The position numbers and the translations under genes are program-made. Shown here piece by piece: positions 21,100 to 33,885 of a DNA stretch of 64,000 nucleotides; position 1 is the stretch's first letter; each line of letters begins with the position of its first letter. This stretch comes from Symbiodinium microadriaticum (taxonomy: Eukaryota; Sar; Dinophyceae; Suessiales; Symbiodiniaceae), in assembly GCA_001939145.1 (NCBI GenBank), contig LSRX01000577.1:1-64000 (forward strand), written 5' to 3'. A model generated the notes under the pieces. That model did no database searches and was not told where the DNA came from. It worked only from the letters and a program-made list of their open reading frames with translations.

Positions 21100-24000
21100 C
21101 AAGTAGTTTCAAGCATGCTGATCCTGGTTTGCAGCCTCTTCCAAGACACGGTACTCGTGAGGAACTAGTAAGCCTGTATCACAGAGAGCGGAAGGAGCGG
21201 GAACGGGAACGTTCGCGCAGTCCGGTGCGCCTGCCAGAGGTGGGTGCTTCTTCCCAAAGTGGTCAGATCAAGCGATATCCACAGAGTGTGAAGATGCGCG
21301 GCCAGGTCGACCAGTTCATTGATGAGAATAACATCAACGCGGAGGCGGCGACCAAGATTCGGACTCTCAGTGCCTCAGCGTGAGGTTTGGCATGAAATTT
21401 CAGCATGGTGTAGCCTGCGCTGCAGCCATGGTCATGGGTTCGCCACCTCTTCCTTCGATCCGCAACTTCTAGCGGCAGATCTTGCGAGTTGTCATTCCAG
21501 GGTCTATTCTCCTCACGAATCCGTCCGGCCGCTGTTTCATCAAGCTTGACTGTGCATTTGACAATGTTTCAACTTGATTGCGTGTGGGGAAGGTCTGTCA
21601 GACTAGAGCGCAGCTCCAATTCTATTTTGTGCGATTCGCATCAGTGTGGGCCGAGCACATACCAAGGTCCGGAGAGCCAGCGGAAGGTCATCTCTCGGCC
21701 CCTTACCGGCGATGTGCAGAATCCGTCGGGTCCCTGGTCCCATTGGGGGAGCAAAAAACGAAGAAGGAGTGGCTCACGCGTCCACTCGTTGGGTGGTCCG
21801 TGTGCTTTTCAAGCAATGCAAGAAGACGAAGTAAGCAAGAGTCAAGCAGAGCTGCTCCCCCCGAAAGCCCCGCTAAGTACGTGGGGGGGCCTAAGGGCCG
21901 GGGGCCTGACCAGACCCTTTGACCTGAAGGAAGAAGAACAAGAGACTGGGAGATAAACAGCGAGCTAGCAGACGGTCCAGCACCCAAGGCTTTGTGCCGA
22001 GAAGAGTTGAAAGGGGGTGGCTCGTGGCCCGGTGCTGGAGGGGGGGGGGGTGGCTCGTGCGCCCCGGCGAACCCCGCCCTAGAGCAACCTGCGAGAGCGA
22101 TCCCAGGACTGATTGGAAAATGCGGATGTAGGTTATTGCCTTCAGTCTAAAGCCACGCCGCTGTCCGCTATCCGGACAGTGAAGCCACGGTTTGCAGACT
22201 TTCACGGAGCTGCATGAGTGCTTTGGGACCGCTCCTCTCTTCAACCTCTTGAGAGCGAGAGAGAGGTAGGCCAGGGTGCTGAAATTTCACGCCTACAGCT
22301 GAGCGGAAGGACCCTCAGCCGTGCAAACTGTCCTTTATCCCCCCACTCATTAAACCAGTGGGTGTGCGAACACAAGTTCGCAGAAGCACAAGACAGAGCG
22401 AGCGGCGGGTGCTCTGGCCTCCGATTTGGAAAGGAGATACACAGAGGCCGAGGGCCAGAGACAGATTCACAAAGCGGTGCCGAGGTCGAAGGTGATGATT
22501 GCACGAGTGCGCGAGCTTCAGAACCAAGAGGAGAAGTCCAAGTCAGGAGGCATGCTTTGGCCCTGATGATTCTGTGGAGGCTTCAGGCAATCCACTTCTG
22601 ATTGCAGGTTTTGGGCTGAAAACTCTTAGAAACTCTCGGAGAGGAAAGTGTGGACAATGCTTGAACTGGAGCTCGGGTGGTTCCCGGGAGTTCAGGGTCA
22701 TGGCCCACCAGCAAGGTCTAAGCAGCACAAACCCTACACGGCCTGACTGACTGAAGCTTGAACCTCCCTGTCCCAGGAATCGGGGCTTAGAAATTCTACG
22801 AGCAGTCCAAGTGTCCTTGAGGTGAATCCCAAGCACACCGAGGTCTGCAACGCATGGCTCAAGTGTTCAACTCCACGCATCCAACGTGTTCCGTTCTGGT
22901 AGTGGGCATGTGGTCATTTTGTGCATCTCCAGGACGGGGGTTGACAAATGTGAGACTTCGAGTCTACGTTGGCTGAAGTGCATGTTCGCCAGCACCGTAG
23001 AGCGCCGCGATCATTTTCAGCAGGCGGGTCCGATTCGCTGGGTTTTTGGGGAGACGCGATGCCGAAGCCTCAGCCTTTGAGGTTTAGGCCGGTGCCTGCT
23101 GCTGCAATGCATTTTCTCCAGATCGAAGGAGAGACAGTCATCGGTTCTGCGAGGGTGTGTACACTCATTGGAAGATGCTCATGTTGCAGGCTTCAAGCGA
23201 CGGCACAGGCTGTTGCGAAGTACATCGAGGCGGTCTCACCTTGTGCTTGTACCAATGGCCAGGGGGAAGCAGAATAAAGGCGATCAGGGCACCTGGCTCG
23301 CGATGCCGCCTCCGTTGCACTCTCCAAGGTTCCGGTTCGAAGTCGGTGAAAATCAGCTTAAGTCTGAAGAATTGCAGGTCCTCAGGTCTGACACTCGTGT
23401 GAGCAGATGTGCATTAGCCAGCTGTCCGGTGCTACTTTATGGAGGACGTGTCATATGCCCGCAGTGATCAGATCGCTGCGTGAAGCAACCGACTCTAAAG
23501 CAGCCACGAAGCCACGATCCAATCGAGAAGCTGTGAACGCTACCTGCTGCAGGACAACCACCTAGACGTGGGGGCCCCCTGAAGCTGGCGTGGGAGTGTG
23601 GGATGGTGACTTCGGGTGAGGCTTCCCACACCGATTCAGATTCAGGGTCTGGAGGCTTCGGGCTTCCTTCGAGACTTTGGGACGTGCAGTACGCGCGACA
23701 CTCGACCCGAAAGTCCTCCCGTTTCAAGGCCGCACCAGGCTTAAGAGGTTTCAAGGTGCGAGCAAGGGATTCCCAAATGCCTGTCGAAGAGGCATCGGCA
23801 GTAATGGGAAGTCTTGATTAACAACTCCCCCCCCCCCGGCGCAAGGTAGGTCGAGGTCGACTGGTGGCCAAGATCCCCCCCCAAATAATTTTTAATTAAG
23901 AAAACCAAAAATCCAAATNGAGCAAGGGATTCCCAAATGCCTGTCGAAGAGGCATCGGCAGTAATGGGAAGTCTTGATTAACAACTCCCCCCCCCCCGGC

Positions 24001-25617
24001 GCAAGGTAGGTCAACTGATGGCGAGAAACGCGCACCCCCTCCCCCTATGTGCCCGGTTTCGGGCTTGCCACCCAAAACTCCTTCTAGGGTTTTGTAGGGC
24101 AGGTAGGGCTTCAAGGTTGGGGCTGAGGGTTGAGGTTAGGGTTTTAGGGTTTAGGGGGAGTTGAGAGTTGAGGGTTGAGGTTAGGGTTTTCAGGCTTCGG
24201 TTTAGACTTTAAGTTCCTGGGCCTAGGTGCTTGACGCTTTAGGGCCGAAGCCTTAAATCGTTCAAGGGAGGGGCTTAGGGCCGAAACCCTCACCCTCAAC
24301 CCTCAACAGTCCCTGGGCCCTCTCCTGGTCCCTGGACCCTTCACCGGGGATGTTCTGCAGGTGGAAGAAGGAGCCCAACAAAAACAACCTCAACAGTCAA
24401 ACAAAAGCAACAGCAAAACACGATTGTTCTGCTGACCAGTCTCAAGCAGTCTCTTTACTTTCAGTGGAGCTTTTCTTTCGTTCCCTCCCTCCGAGCCACT
24501 CCTCGCCAGAGCCGTGCGGCCAAAGCCTTGCGGGCTCTGCCGCCGCAGCACCAGGCGGGAGGAGGGCGGAACATGGCTATCCTCTTTGTTTGTTGGTGCC
24601 TTCAAACGCCATGTGCCCATGCCACCTGCCGCGCTGCACGTCGCTTCGTTGGTATTCAGGCTGTGGCGATCCGCTGGGACCTCTCGCAGCATCGGAACCG
24701 GTCGGAGAAGTTCCTGCTGGGTGCCAAGTGGAGCCACGGGAGCACTCGAAGCAGGTACAAGTAGATACTTGTATGCCCCGACAGGATGCGGCGCATGATG
24801 CGGGAGACGGGGTTTTGGCTCGCTCGATCACGAGGTCTATGGCGGCAGTACTCGGCAGCGGCCCAGCACCCGGAATGCCGATGCCGCCGATGCAACCTGG
24901 CATCGTGAAATTTCGAATCTCTGGGATTTGAGATTGCGTTTTGTCCTTTCCCTTTCTGGGGTTTGCCACCAGCTCTACGTGGAGCCACGGCTGAGCTGTT
25001 TTGAAAGCCTCCGAGATGTAAAGGTACGGCCTGCCTCACGTGCCCGGGCCAGGAGGCCAGAGACCAAATCGAAGAGAGGCAAGCGAGAATTGACATGTCA
25101 TTCCGTGTGTTGCAAACGCGCTCCCATGCACGGTCGTTCTTCACGGACAAGCTTAGAAACAACTCGCAGCCGAGAATCCTCGGATGCTAGAAATCCTTCA
25201 AACCTCTCAGGTGTACCGGCCATGTACACAATGCCTCCGCCTGGCATGGGCCCTCCGGGCATGATCCCGGCAATGTATAGCAACTTGGCTGCAGGCCTAG
25301 ACTGCTGCTGACGCGAGTGATCGCGAGTGCACCACCTAGAATTCTCTGAACTTTCTCTCCACCGCTGCGTGTCGAAGGTATGCCTCCTCCAGGCCGGCCA
25401 GCGCGACTCGCTGCACGGTCAAGATGTCTGACAATTGCCAGAATCCTTTTCAGCAAACCCCAGCGAGCTCAGACCCCGTCCAAGCGGCATGAAGCGATGC
25501 TGTGCTCAAGCGTGCGGCAGGATACTTCAAGACCTTGATACCCCGTGCAAGTGTTGCAGAACGGCATAGAGCCAGCCAGGTATGGGCATGATGGGAATGC
25601 CGCCGCCGGGGCGCTGA
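21100..25617 (+). CDS. Spliced gene: Arg/Ser/Glu-rich start, dinoflagellate-type helical repeat, Pro/Gly/Met-rich tail
   Basis: The first coding block (~21.15-21.37 kb) reads HRERKERERERSRSPVRLPE, then QVDQFIDENNINAEAATKIR, ending at a GT donor near 21370. An exon at 22485-22549 (AG acceptor, GC donor) reads SKVMIARVRELQNQEEKSKS. I recognise the pairing of an FIxxNxxxxxAAxKIR helix with a KVxIARVRELQ helix from dinoflagellate RNA-associated proteins, though the connecting exon was not found. The 3' end is better defined: exons ~24859-24899 (APGMPMPPMQPG), 25211-25294 (MYTMPPPGMGPPGMIP), a 15-nt micro-exon 25378-25392 (MPPP) and 25580-25617 (MGMMGMPPPGR then TGA). Splice phases join correctly across these four (phase 1, GC donors, AG-G acceptors). 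The composition suggests a nuclear RNA-binding or splicing-associated protein; that role is inference. Exons between 22.55 and 24.85 kb are missing from the model. Confidence 0.55.
23760..24012 (+). repeat. 93-bp direct duplication around a single N (likely assembly join)
   Basis: 23760-23852 and 23920-24012 are the same 93-base sequence (starting GAGCAAGGGATTCCC, with a poly-C run). The second copy begins immediately after an undetermined base at 23919. This pattern is typical of two contig ends that were not merged. Confidence 0.85.
24050..24335 (+). repeat. Degenerate telomere-like intronic stretch
   Basis: GGGTTGAGGTTAGGGTTTT-type words on the + strand are followed by their complements (CCCTCACCCTCAACCC), so the segment can form an imperfect hairpin. 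It lies within the intron region of the gene at 21.1-25.6 kb. Confidence 0.6.
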
Positions 25618-28049
25618 GCGGGCTCGGGTGGAGAGCTTATGAAGAAGGACTTCAAACCTCAGCGAAGTCTTGAAGTTCCACGGTTTGGACAGTCTAATTT
25701 TCATCCAGTGAGGTTGCTTGAAAGTTTCATGTAACGTGGTCAGCATGCCGAGCTGCGCCCGGTCGCACTTCTTGCAAGCCTGGCAGTGTGCTGCCGGAAA
25801 TACCTAGCATTGGGTTCAGGGCAGGATCGTCTGATGTTTCCGATTTCCGGCAGCCCAGAAGAAGGGAGCTTAGAACCACAAGTCTCACTGCCAAGTTATT
25901 ATTGCTTTCGTCAGTGGAGGCTCCGGGGATTTGGGTGCAGGCTTTCGGGTTGCGTGGCTTCCAAGGGCGTCTTTCTCACGGAGGTCCCCGAAAAGACTAG
26001 TGGAGATGACATGCCGCGGCGAGTGAAAGCTGCAGACTCTTCGCACAGATTTTATGTGTACGAGAACCCTTCGTCCGGCCTTCTCTCCACATCCTCAGTT
26101 TGCAGCATCTCAGTCGCAAAGTCGGGCTAGACTTCGGACGCAACAGGACTCAAATCTAGCGTCCCAGGGGCCCAGAGCCCCTAAGGGCAGTTACGAGGAG
26201 TGAGGCGATGGCCCTTGTGAGAGATGATTCGGTTCAGTCATGCGGTCTGCCGTGGACCACATCCTCAGAAGCAGCGAACCTGCTCACGCTCTTCGTGAAC
26301 CGGCTCTTGCAAGCTGTACATAGACAATTGGAACACGGCCACTGCATGGTTTTGTGCCCCATACAGCAAGACGTCCACGCATACACCTGCAAAACTTGCC
26401 TTGCCCCGTCATCCCCTCTTCAGCGCAGCTACATGTGAGACCCATGAGACCCCAAACCCTGCAGCTGCAGATCAAACTTTGCCATTGTGTAGTTGGGCCT
26501 GCCATGGGTTGGACATGGCTCACTTGTGTCGAGCTTTCGGTTCTGTCACTTGCCCTCCAGGACGCGTTCGGGATACCCTATAAATCATGGACTGCCGAGA
26601 GTTCTTATTCCAACAGGCCCTGGCACAAAACACGGGACCCGGCGCTCCGGTCAGCGGGGGCGCCAAGTGTGGGGGTCTTCTCTCTGGTCTTGATCACATC
26701 ACTCATCGCCTCCTCAGTTCGCAGGGGTTCATACCATCTTGGGCAATCCAACCTGGGCTTGCCATCAAACTAGGGCCATGTGTGTTGATGACCCCTGTAG
26801 GAAAAGATTGACAGCAACGGGTGCGTAAATGCTCGGTGGCAAGCTTGTTTTGTGAGCCCGCTGCAAGCCAGTATCTGCATTAGGAGATCGCACATGGAGT
26901 CTGGGTTTATAGGCTCTGCTGGCTGCGAACAAGCAAGGTGTCAATGACGGACGCTTCCCAAAGACGGTGTGCAGTGGATAGGTTGTGAGTCTTGGGACAA
27001 ACGCTCTCAGCATAGTCTGATAGTCTGGGAGGTACAAACCCCCAAACCTTGGATACTCGCTCTGGATCCAAAGTAAGCTCTCAGCTCGGAATGCTGGCCC
27101 AGGCTTCCAACAGTGCTGGCCTGAGCGTGCATGTAGAAGCTGGCATAGGCAGCCCATCCCCGAAGTCGATCCTGAGCCGGAGCGTGCATCCCATGAAACG
27201 GGCCCGCAAGGACGGTGCGCGAAAAAGTGAGAGAAGCTTCTTCTGCGCTGGGCTTGGCGCCACCAAGGCCTGGCTTCCAGAACCGCTACTACCAGGCCCC
27301 GGAAATCTCTTTTCCTCTGTGATCTCAGCGCTCTCTTGGGGGGAGGCCAGCGGCTATCTGGGCTCCCGCGTGCTGGAGCACAACCGGACAACGCCGGACC
27401 GTCGGGCACTTTGATCACTACATGCCTGCTGGGACCTCTTTCGGAGTGCCGGCGCCTCCCAAAAACTGCCCTTTCACCGAGGGCGCTTCGACCAGTACAT
27501 CGAGGCTCGGCGTTCGATGAGCGCGCGAAGCGCAGAGAGCAGGCGCAGGGTGCACGCAGTGGGAGGTCCTGTGGCCCTCCAACGCGGTGGTCGACCGGGA
27601 AAGGCAGCCAGGGCCTCGGAAAGCATGGGTCTGTGCTTCTCGGATCCTCTGGAATTCCGTGCGAGCAACATGGCTTGCCTAGGATCTGGCTGTCTGATCA
27701 GCGGCAGCACCAGGCTCACCACGGCTATCTGGGCTCTGCACCTGTTCATCTTGCTTTGGCGTTTCGCATGCACACAGAAGAATCACTCTGCCCTCAGATA
27801 GTGCTGGTAAAAGCCACCAGCCGCTACGTGACCTGGCCGGCCTTCTACACGGAGAGCTCCGTGGGGCAGTAAACGGTTCTGAGTGCAAGAGCAGCAGGAG
27901 TTTTGCGTTGAGAGGCTAAGTGTGTCTGGTCAGGAGTACGCAGGCGCTCGAGGTCTCCCCGGCCATGTGGATGGCAGTCGGCTGAAGGCGCGGGGGGCCC
28001 CCTCCATCGAGAGACTCACCGGAAGACACTGCCGTGTAGTTGCTTGGAG
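25618..28049. other. Intergenic or unresolved exons
   Basis: Follows the TGA at 25617. Several protein-like fragments occur on the + strand, such as HFDHYMPAGTSFGVPAPP near 27.41 kb and VKATSRYVTWPAFYTESS near 27.81-27.87 kb. The latter may be upstream exons of the NHL gene, but splice-phase continuity could not be shown. Confidence 0.35.
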
Positions 28050-28602
28050 GCGCGCTTCAACAACCCAAAGGGCATCGTCATCACGATAGACCCCCGAAGG
28101 GTCGGACCCGGAGCTCTGCTTTCTGTCTCCGATTGTAGGAATAGCGGCGGTGATGGCGAGTGTCTCAAGGTGTTGCAAGGTAGTCGACTCTGACACTTCA
28201 CTTGGTCTTCCGAGCCAGCTTTGCTAGCTCTAGCTGAAACGATATATCCCTGTGCAGCCTCTGCGTCTCTACGTGGCAGACAGCGGCCCGGCAGCAGTAA
28301 GATTGGTTGCAGCGGCTCGGGGTCATTTGTCAGGAGTATACAGGAGTGGCAACAAAGAAGTGGGGGCAGTCGAAACACAGGAACGTGGATTAGTCTGAGC
28401 AGCAGCAACTTCGTCTTCTCTGTTGTGACGAAGCATTCCATGCCAGCTAGCTCCGCCTTCGGCGTAGGTGATAACTTCGTAGGTGTCAAGATCAGCAGCG
28501 CTCGTGCTCCCTCAAGTTGGCCTTTCCGGGACTCCGTGTCAGGTGGTAACCACTGCATTCGCGTCCTGAACTACGACTCGGGACGCGTTGCGACAATCGC
28601 AG
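28050..28602 (+). CDS. NHL-repeat (beta-propeller) protein, partial, three exons
   Basis: Exons 28050-28100 (ARFNNPKGIVITIDPRR, GT donor), 28258-28285 (PLRLYVADS, GC donor) and 28543-28602 (GNHCIRVLNYDSGRVATIAG, GC donor) join in phase. Together they give the canonical NHL blade: an FNxPxGI strand, LYVADSxNHxIRV, then VATIAG. NHL propellers are protein or RNA interaction scaffolds, and the family occurs in many dinoflagellate genes of unrelated function. Only about one and a half blades are visible, so more exons must exist on one or both sides. Candidate downstream pieces include IRYIELYLKKKTARAAGSPA (30219-30288) and a GEVTTLVGG segment near 30320. Whether these belong to the same gene is uncertain. 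Confidence 0.65.
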
Positions 28603-31530
28603 GCGGGCCCAGTCGTGGCATCCCACTCAGCCGTCGCTGCAAGCACGAGGCTCCAAGGACACGCGAGGTTGGAGGGATGGGTGGTGCCCCAAGATTCTGC
28701 CGTCAGCTAATGCTTCAAACTCCCTGCAATGCAGAAATGGATTTTGACTGTCGAAGCGGAGCGCATGGAAGCATTGAAGCATTGCTCATGGCGTGAGGCC
28801 CGGACAGGAGGCTCAATTCGACGAGCCTTCGGGCTTAGGCATGGACTCTGAAGGCGTCGGAAGCATTGAAGATTCAGTCTTTCTCTCTTTGTTTTCATGC
28901 TCGTTGCGAGGAAGATTTCGTTGTGCCATCTGAGAGCCTTGTAGCGCAGCTGCAGTGGATGTCCACTCAAGCCGTGCTCTGAATTCCCTGTGGCAAGCTG
29001 AAGCAAGGAGAGTCTTCCAGAGAATCCTCCAAAGACCAATCCGCCCTTGCCGCGCAAGGGCAAGAGCAGGACATCATGACATCTGAAAGGCTGCACTTGA
29101 CCTGTGGCCCACCAAGGCAAACTGTTCATGTATTTTTTGGCAGATATGCCGGTCGCAACGTCAAGAAAGGCGCCGATCGATATGATGCCAACCGCAACGT
29201 CCAGAACATTGCTGATTACTACACTTGCCATATGTTGGAGGGCGGGAGATTCCAGGCATTGAGCACCCCAGCGTATTTGGACAAGACGGTCAGCGGAGAC
29301 GCAGACACTGAGAAGGAAGCACAGGTAGCTGCCATGACCTTTCTCGCTGACTCCGTTATGGAGGCGGCAGCTGCATTGCCCCCCCCCCCCCCCGGTTCTG
29401 GACGCACCGAAGGTATGCCAAGGACATCGTTCGCCCCCCAGCAGAAGGGCCCCTCTCGTCAGTTCCGCAAACAGACAGCCCACGACTCCTACAACAGCTT
29501 CAGAGAGAGCGGCTGCAGGACTGCGCTATGGGATGGACTAGCCTGATGAGTGTCTATCACAGCATTTCCTTGTTCTGATCATCTGTCGTAAGAAAGAGCA
29601 TGTCCAAGTTTGAATTGGCACCCTGTCACTGGATACAGCTTTTTCGCTTTGCCATAGGATGCGACACGTTGAAAAGGTGTGTCGTACCTGAGCTTGGGGA
29701 GGAGATGTGGTCTTCGAAGATTTGGTTCGTGCTTGCTTGTCGAACTCTCTTTTGTTGGCCGGTGGGAAATCTACGTTCACCGCGCTATTGCGTGACTGTA
29801 CTGTCGTGTGCTACTTGGGGGACGTGGCTGCTTGCATGGCATCGGTGGCGTGTGTAGGTGTCTACGTTTGCAAACCAGGCAGAAGCGGTCGCTGTGGCCA
29901 GATGAAACAAAGCCATGGTTTTGACCCTGGATGGATGGGTACAAACTTGAGCCCTCGGGACATGGTGACAGCGCAGCAGCAACGCGGTTTGTTGTGGCTC
30001 GTACTTGTTGTCGGAAACGATTGCACCAGCGCACCAGGATTCCCAAGCCAGCACACCGCCCTGCCTGGACAGGTCTGCATCTGTTCGTGCTTGATAACTT
30101 CCGCAGGCCTGTGGGGTGCTGGGGTAACACCTTCTTGTGACGGATTTAGTCGCCATGGCCGTAACTTGCAGACGCCTTTAGAAGGCAATTCATCTCTAAC
30201 TAACCTCCCGGGCGCAGGATCCGCTACATCGAGCTCTATCTCAAGAAGAAGACGGCCCGGGCCGCAGGGTCGCCGGCCCTGGTGCAGGTCCCTGAGAGCT
30301 GCATGGCCACGTGTTGGAGAGGTGACCACCCTGGTGGGGGGCGCCTGCCGTGCCGTTTCGCGGTGGACGGCCCGATGCCAAGAAGTCTTCTGCTGAACGG
30401 TGCTGTAGCCGCCCAACGGCAGGGCAGGTTTCGCTCGCATGTCCTTCCTGGGGGTCCCAAGAAGCTCTCGGCAGTCTATCGGAAGCTGTTCTAGACAAGG
30501 TCTACATGGTGAGGTGATTTATGGAGTACCGATTGATCGGACCGGTGTTGCGATCGCCCTTGGAAAACTATCTCTAGGTAGGCGTGCGAAGCCCAGAGGA
30601 AAGAGACCCTTCACGAGCTTTGGCAGGACTATTACTCCATCATCCAGCGGCGCGTGGGCTGTCACCCGGATGCTGGGACCAAAATGCTCTGGACTGAAGC
30701 TGTTGCCAGGGCAAGGCCGTATCAAAATGTGGCCATTTCGAAACGAAGTTCTGGGGCCCGCATTTCTTTCAGACCAGCGGCGGGCTCTTTGTCCTCCCAC
30801 CCTGTCCCCCAGCTGCTTCTCTCTTTTGGGGTTTCATTAGAAGGCCCACGCCGAGCTGGAACCAGAAGTTGTCTTCTCTCCACTCAGGACTGGAAGGCCA
30901 CAGCCGCCAAAGAACCGGTCGGGTCCTTGGGCATCTTGGGCATGTAACGTCGGCGACGGGAGGCGTCCCCGTTTCGGGGGGCTCTTTGATTCGTGCTCTC
31001 AGGTGGACGTCTTCGTTTCTGGGGAGGGCGTCTTCTTCTGTGCCGGACACAAGGTTGGCCGGCACCCCAACAACCAGGTTTTTCAGGGGCTGTGCGGTGG
31101 GCTGTGCGGTGTGTCAGTCTTTTTAAAGCAAGTCGCAAAGGTACAAGGTGTAGTTTCCTTTTGTCTCGAACCCTTCCGAAGCCAGGCCACCTGCGCCCCT
31201 CGGAACCACCATGCTCTGGCAGACCGCCTTGCGCCCCAGCTCTTGACCGAGGCATGGAGAAGCGGTCTGTTCGGTCAGTGAAATGTGAAGGCCAAGCTGA
31301 TGACCCTTTGGCCAGCTCAGTCCAACACAACCGGGGAAGTAGGGTTGATTCTCTGTCCTCGAACACGTGCTCGAAACCTTTTGTGGGAGAGTGTGAAGCC
31401 CCAGAAGAAGAGCCAAATATGGGGGCCCCATGGGGCCAGGAGTATGCACAGCAGCTCTTGGAGGGCGTTCCTCCAGAGGACCCTTACGACATGCCCCTGG
31501 TCCTGTATCTTGGCTTCGAGTGAAAGGGGA
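28603..31530 (+). other. Candidate exons without an assigned family
   Basis: Four segments look coding and carry splice-like borders: ~30219-30288 (RIRYIELYLKKKTAR, GT donor), ~30595-30690 (QRKETLHELWQDYYSIIQRR), ~31003-31053 (VDVFVSGEGVFFCAGHK, AG acceptor and GT donor), and ~31440-31520 (EYAQQLLEGVPPEDPYDMPL, GT donor). All are on the + strand downstream of the NHL exons. They may continue that gene or form another one. An open frame at 29076-29546 containing a poly-C tract (29377-29393) was not convincing. Confidence 0.3.
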
Positions 31531-33885
31531 AAGACTTTCCTGTGTGTTTGAGGGGCTTCTAGTGGGTCTCGGTCTCGCAGTGGTCAGTGCAGAAGCAGCT
31601 CCTTCGTCAGGCCAGATGCAGACGCATAATGCCCCACAAGTGCGTCAGCCTCGGCCAGACTCACCAGCGGCACCGGGTCGAGGAATGTCAAGGACACCTT
31701 CGATTTGCAAACTCATGCTGATGCTGCTTGGGTATGCACGCCACGCAAGATGTGTAAGTGTAGCTTCGGGTCGTTAGCACTCAGACAAAGGTCTTTGGCT
31801 TCGTCCTTGCTTTTGAGCGCCAGTGTGCTGCGAGGTCGAGATGGTGCCTGAGCGTTTTCCACGATAACGTATCCCAAGAACCCTGTCTTCTGCAGATTGG
31901 TCTTGCACGACAACAGCCTTTGTATCAGAAGTGTGAAGCGGAAGAGAGGGTTCCCGCGGGAGTTTGAGCGAACCGAACCCTGGGTTCCGCTGTGGTGTAT
32001 CGCGTTGAGTTTACGCTGAGGATTCGGTGGCGAGGCGGGGGCCAGGTTTGCATTGCGCAGGTGAGGCGAGGTTGTCGTTCTGGAGTCAGGCTCTCCTACG
32101 GTGCTACAGCTTGTGCGAGGGGCGAGGGTGTTTCCTGCAGCAACACGTCGTGCCGAGGCAGGATGTGTAGCCGGGGTTCGTTGTTTGCACCTCCTGCTAG
32201 GCTGGGCGTTTCACCTGGGCACGGGATAAAGGTCCGAAGACCCATTTGTGAGTGCTGACCTTGATCCCAAAGTGGCGATCTGCATTTTGCCAGGCTTTAG
32301 CAGTAGCACTTTATGGGCTTTGCGCCCATAGCCCCATAGCTTCCTATGCAACAGGCAGCGAGCTATTGATCCGCACACTGCAGTCTAAGATCTTGCACTA
32401 TTCAAGTTGGTACATCTCCATCCAGAGACTTTTTTCATTCTTGGCCTGCGCTCTTTGCTGTGGCAGAGGTGTGATCTGGTTTGGCAAGTCCCCACCTTCC
32501 GCAGAATTTTTGTTCGAGCCGTTGTTAGAGCTTTGCCTGCGACCTCGGTCTACGCAGCATCAGCCATGAGCGTCGCTCGCATTAAGGGAGCAACCGTAGT
32601 GATAGGTGGCCTCGCTTTGGCCTTCGGCTGCTCTTCTCTTTGCTTTCGAGGTCTTGAGGATATTGAGCTACTGTGGCTTCGGGGCTCTGTGGGGCAGTAG
32701 GAATTTGTGGATTGAGTGACTGGCTGCAGGCTGTCACCCACTTCGAATTTCTTGAATGGATAGTCTGCAGCGTGCTGAGGTGACCTTTGTGCAGACGCCC
32801 GCCCAGACACCTGGCAGCAAATCATGCCCATTGAGCTTGGCTTCGCTTGAGGTGTTGATTTGATTCAGTTCTGTCTCGCCCCTCTTCAAGACTGCAGTCA
32901 CTACCCCCCAGGCCAGGGAGGCGCGATTCTGCGCATAGCCCCATCTTTGATTTTCTCCGTCTACTTTCTGGCTGTAGCTGTGTTCGACTACGCAAGCTTT
33001 GTTGGCCTCAGTCACGTGGCTCAGGTCCGTGGCCGCCCTGAGCCCTGTCCAGGGCACCCCAGCCCTGCGCGGCGCAGAGGCCCCGAGCCAAGGCGGGGGC
33101 GTTCTTTTGGCCGAAGCTTCGGGACATATTTTGTTTTTTGGGGCGGGGCATCAGCCACCAGCTCGCTTACTTCAGCTCCCGGACTTGTCAGGTCAAGTCC
33201 GCTTTGTACCCGCTCTCATCAATTTGTATGCTGCATGTTCTGTGCTGAGGGCTTGTGTGGCCTTCTGTTTCTAGCCGGCCCTTCGCTTGGGAGCTCTGCA
33301 CATGGCTTCACGGCCAGGCTACCAGGGATCCGCTGCGACTGCCGTGGGTGCGGCAGCACTCTGCCTTGGCGCGTCACTGGCACGCCGTGCTGGCACCGAG
33401 GTGGGCGCATGAGCAGTGTGAAGAAGACTGTCGAAGAAGCTTGCCCTAAACCACTGAACCCTTAAACCCCTAAACCCTAAAAGCCCCGAAGCCCTAAACC
33501 CCAAACACTAAAACCCTGCTGTGAGCCCTGCTGCGCCAGAAGCGAGCGGCCCGCGGTGCCCGGGTGGCCACCAAGGCGCCGCCCTGGTTTTTTTTTGTGC
33601 TCTGCTCCGGGAAGGACCGGGGCTTGGCACTGCTTTTTGGGGAGCTCTGCTCCGGCTGCTCTGGAAGTCTAGTTGCCGGCACTGGGGCTTCTAACCTTGG
33701 ATTTCAGGCCCTCTCCGGTGTGCTTCCGCATGAACCCCAAACAAGGGTCCCAGGGCCAGGGCCGGTGCCATGCAGTGCCCTGAGCCCCTCGAAGGCGCTC
33801 GGCTCCATTGAGCAGTTCAAGGTCTTCGGCCCTCCGGAGGAGCCAACAAAACAGGGGATCAAGGAAGCAGAGACAGACAATGAAG
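31531..33885. other. No gene recognised
   Basis: Short open frames only. A possible signal-anchor start at 32567 (MSVARIKGATVVIGGLALAF) is followed by a stop after 44 codons and could be a first exon, but nothing was joined to it. 33455-33520 is a degenerate CCCTAAA-type stretch. Confidence 0.35.
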
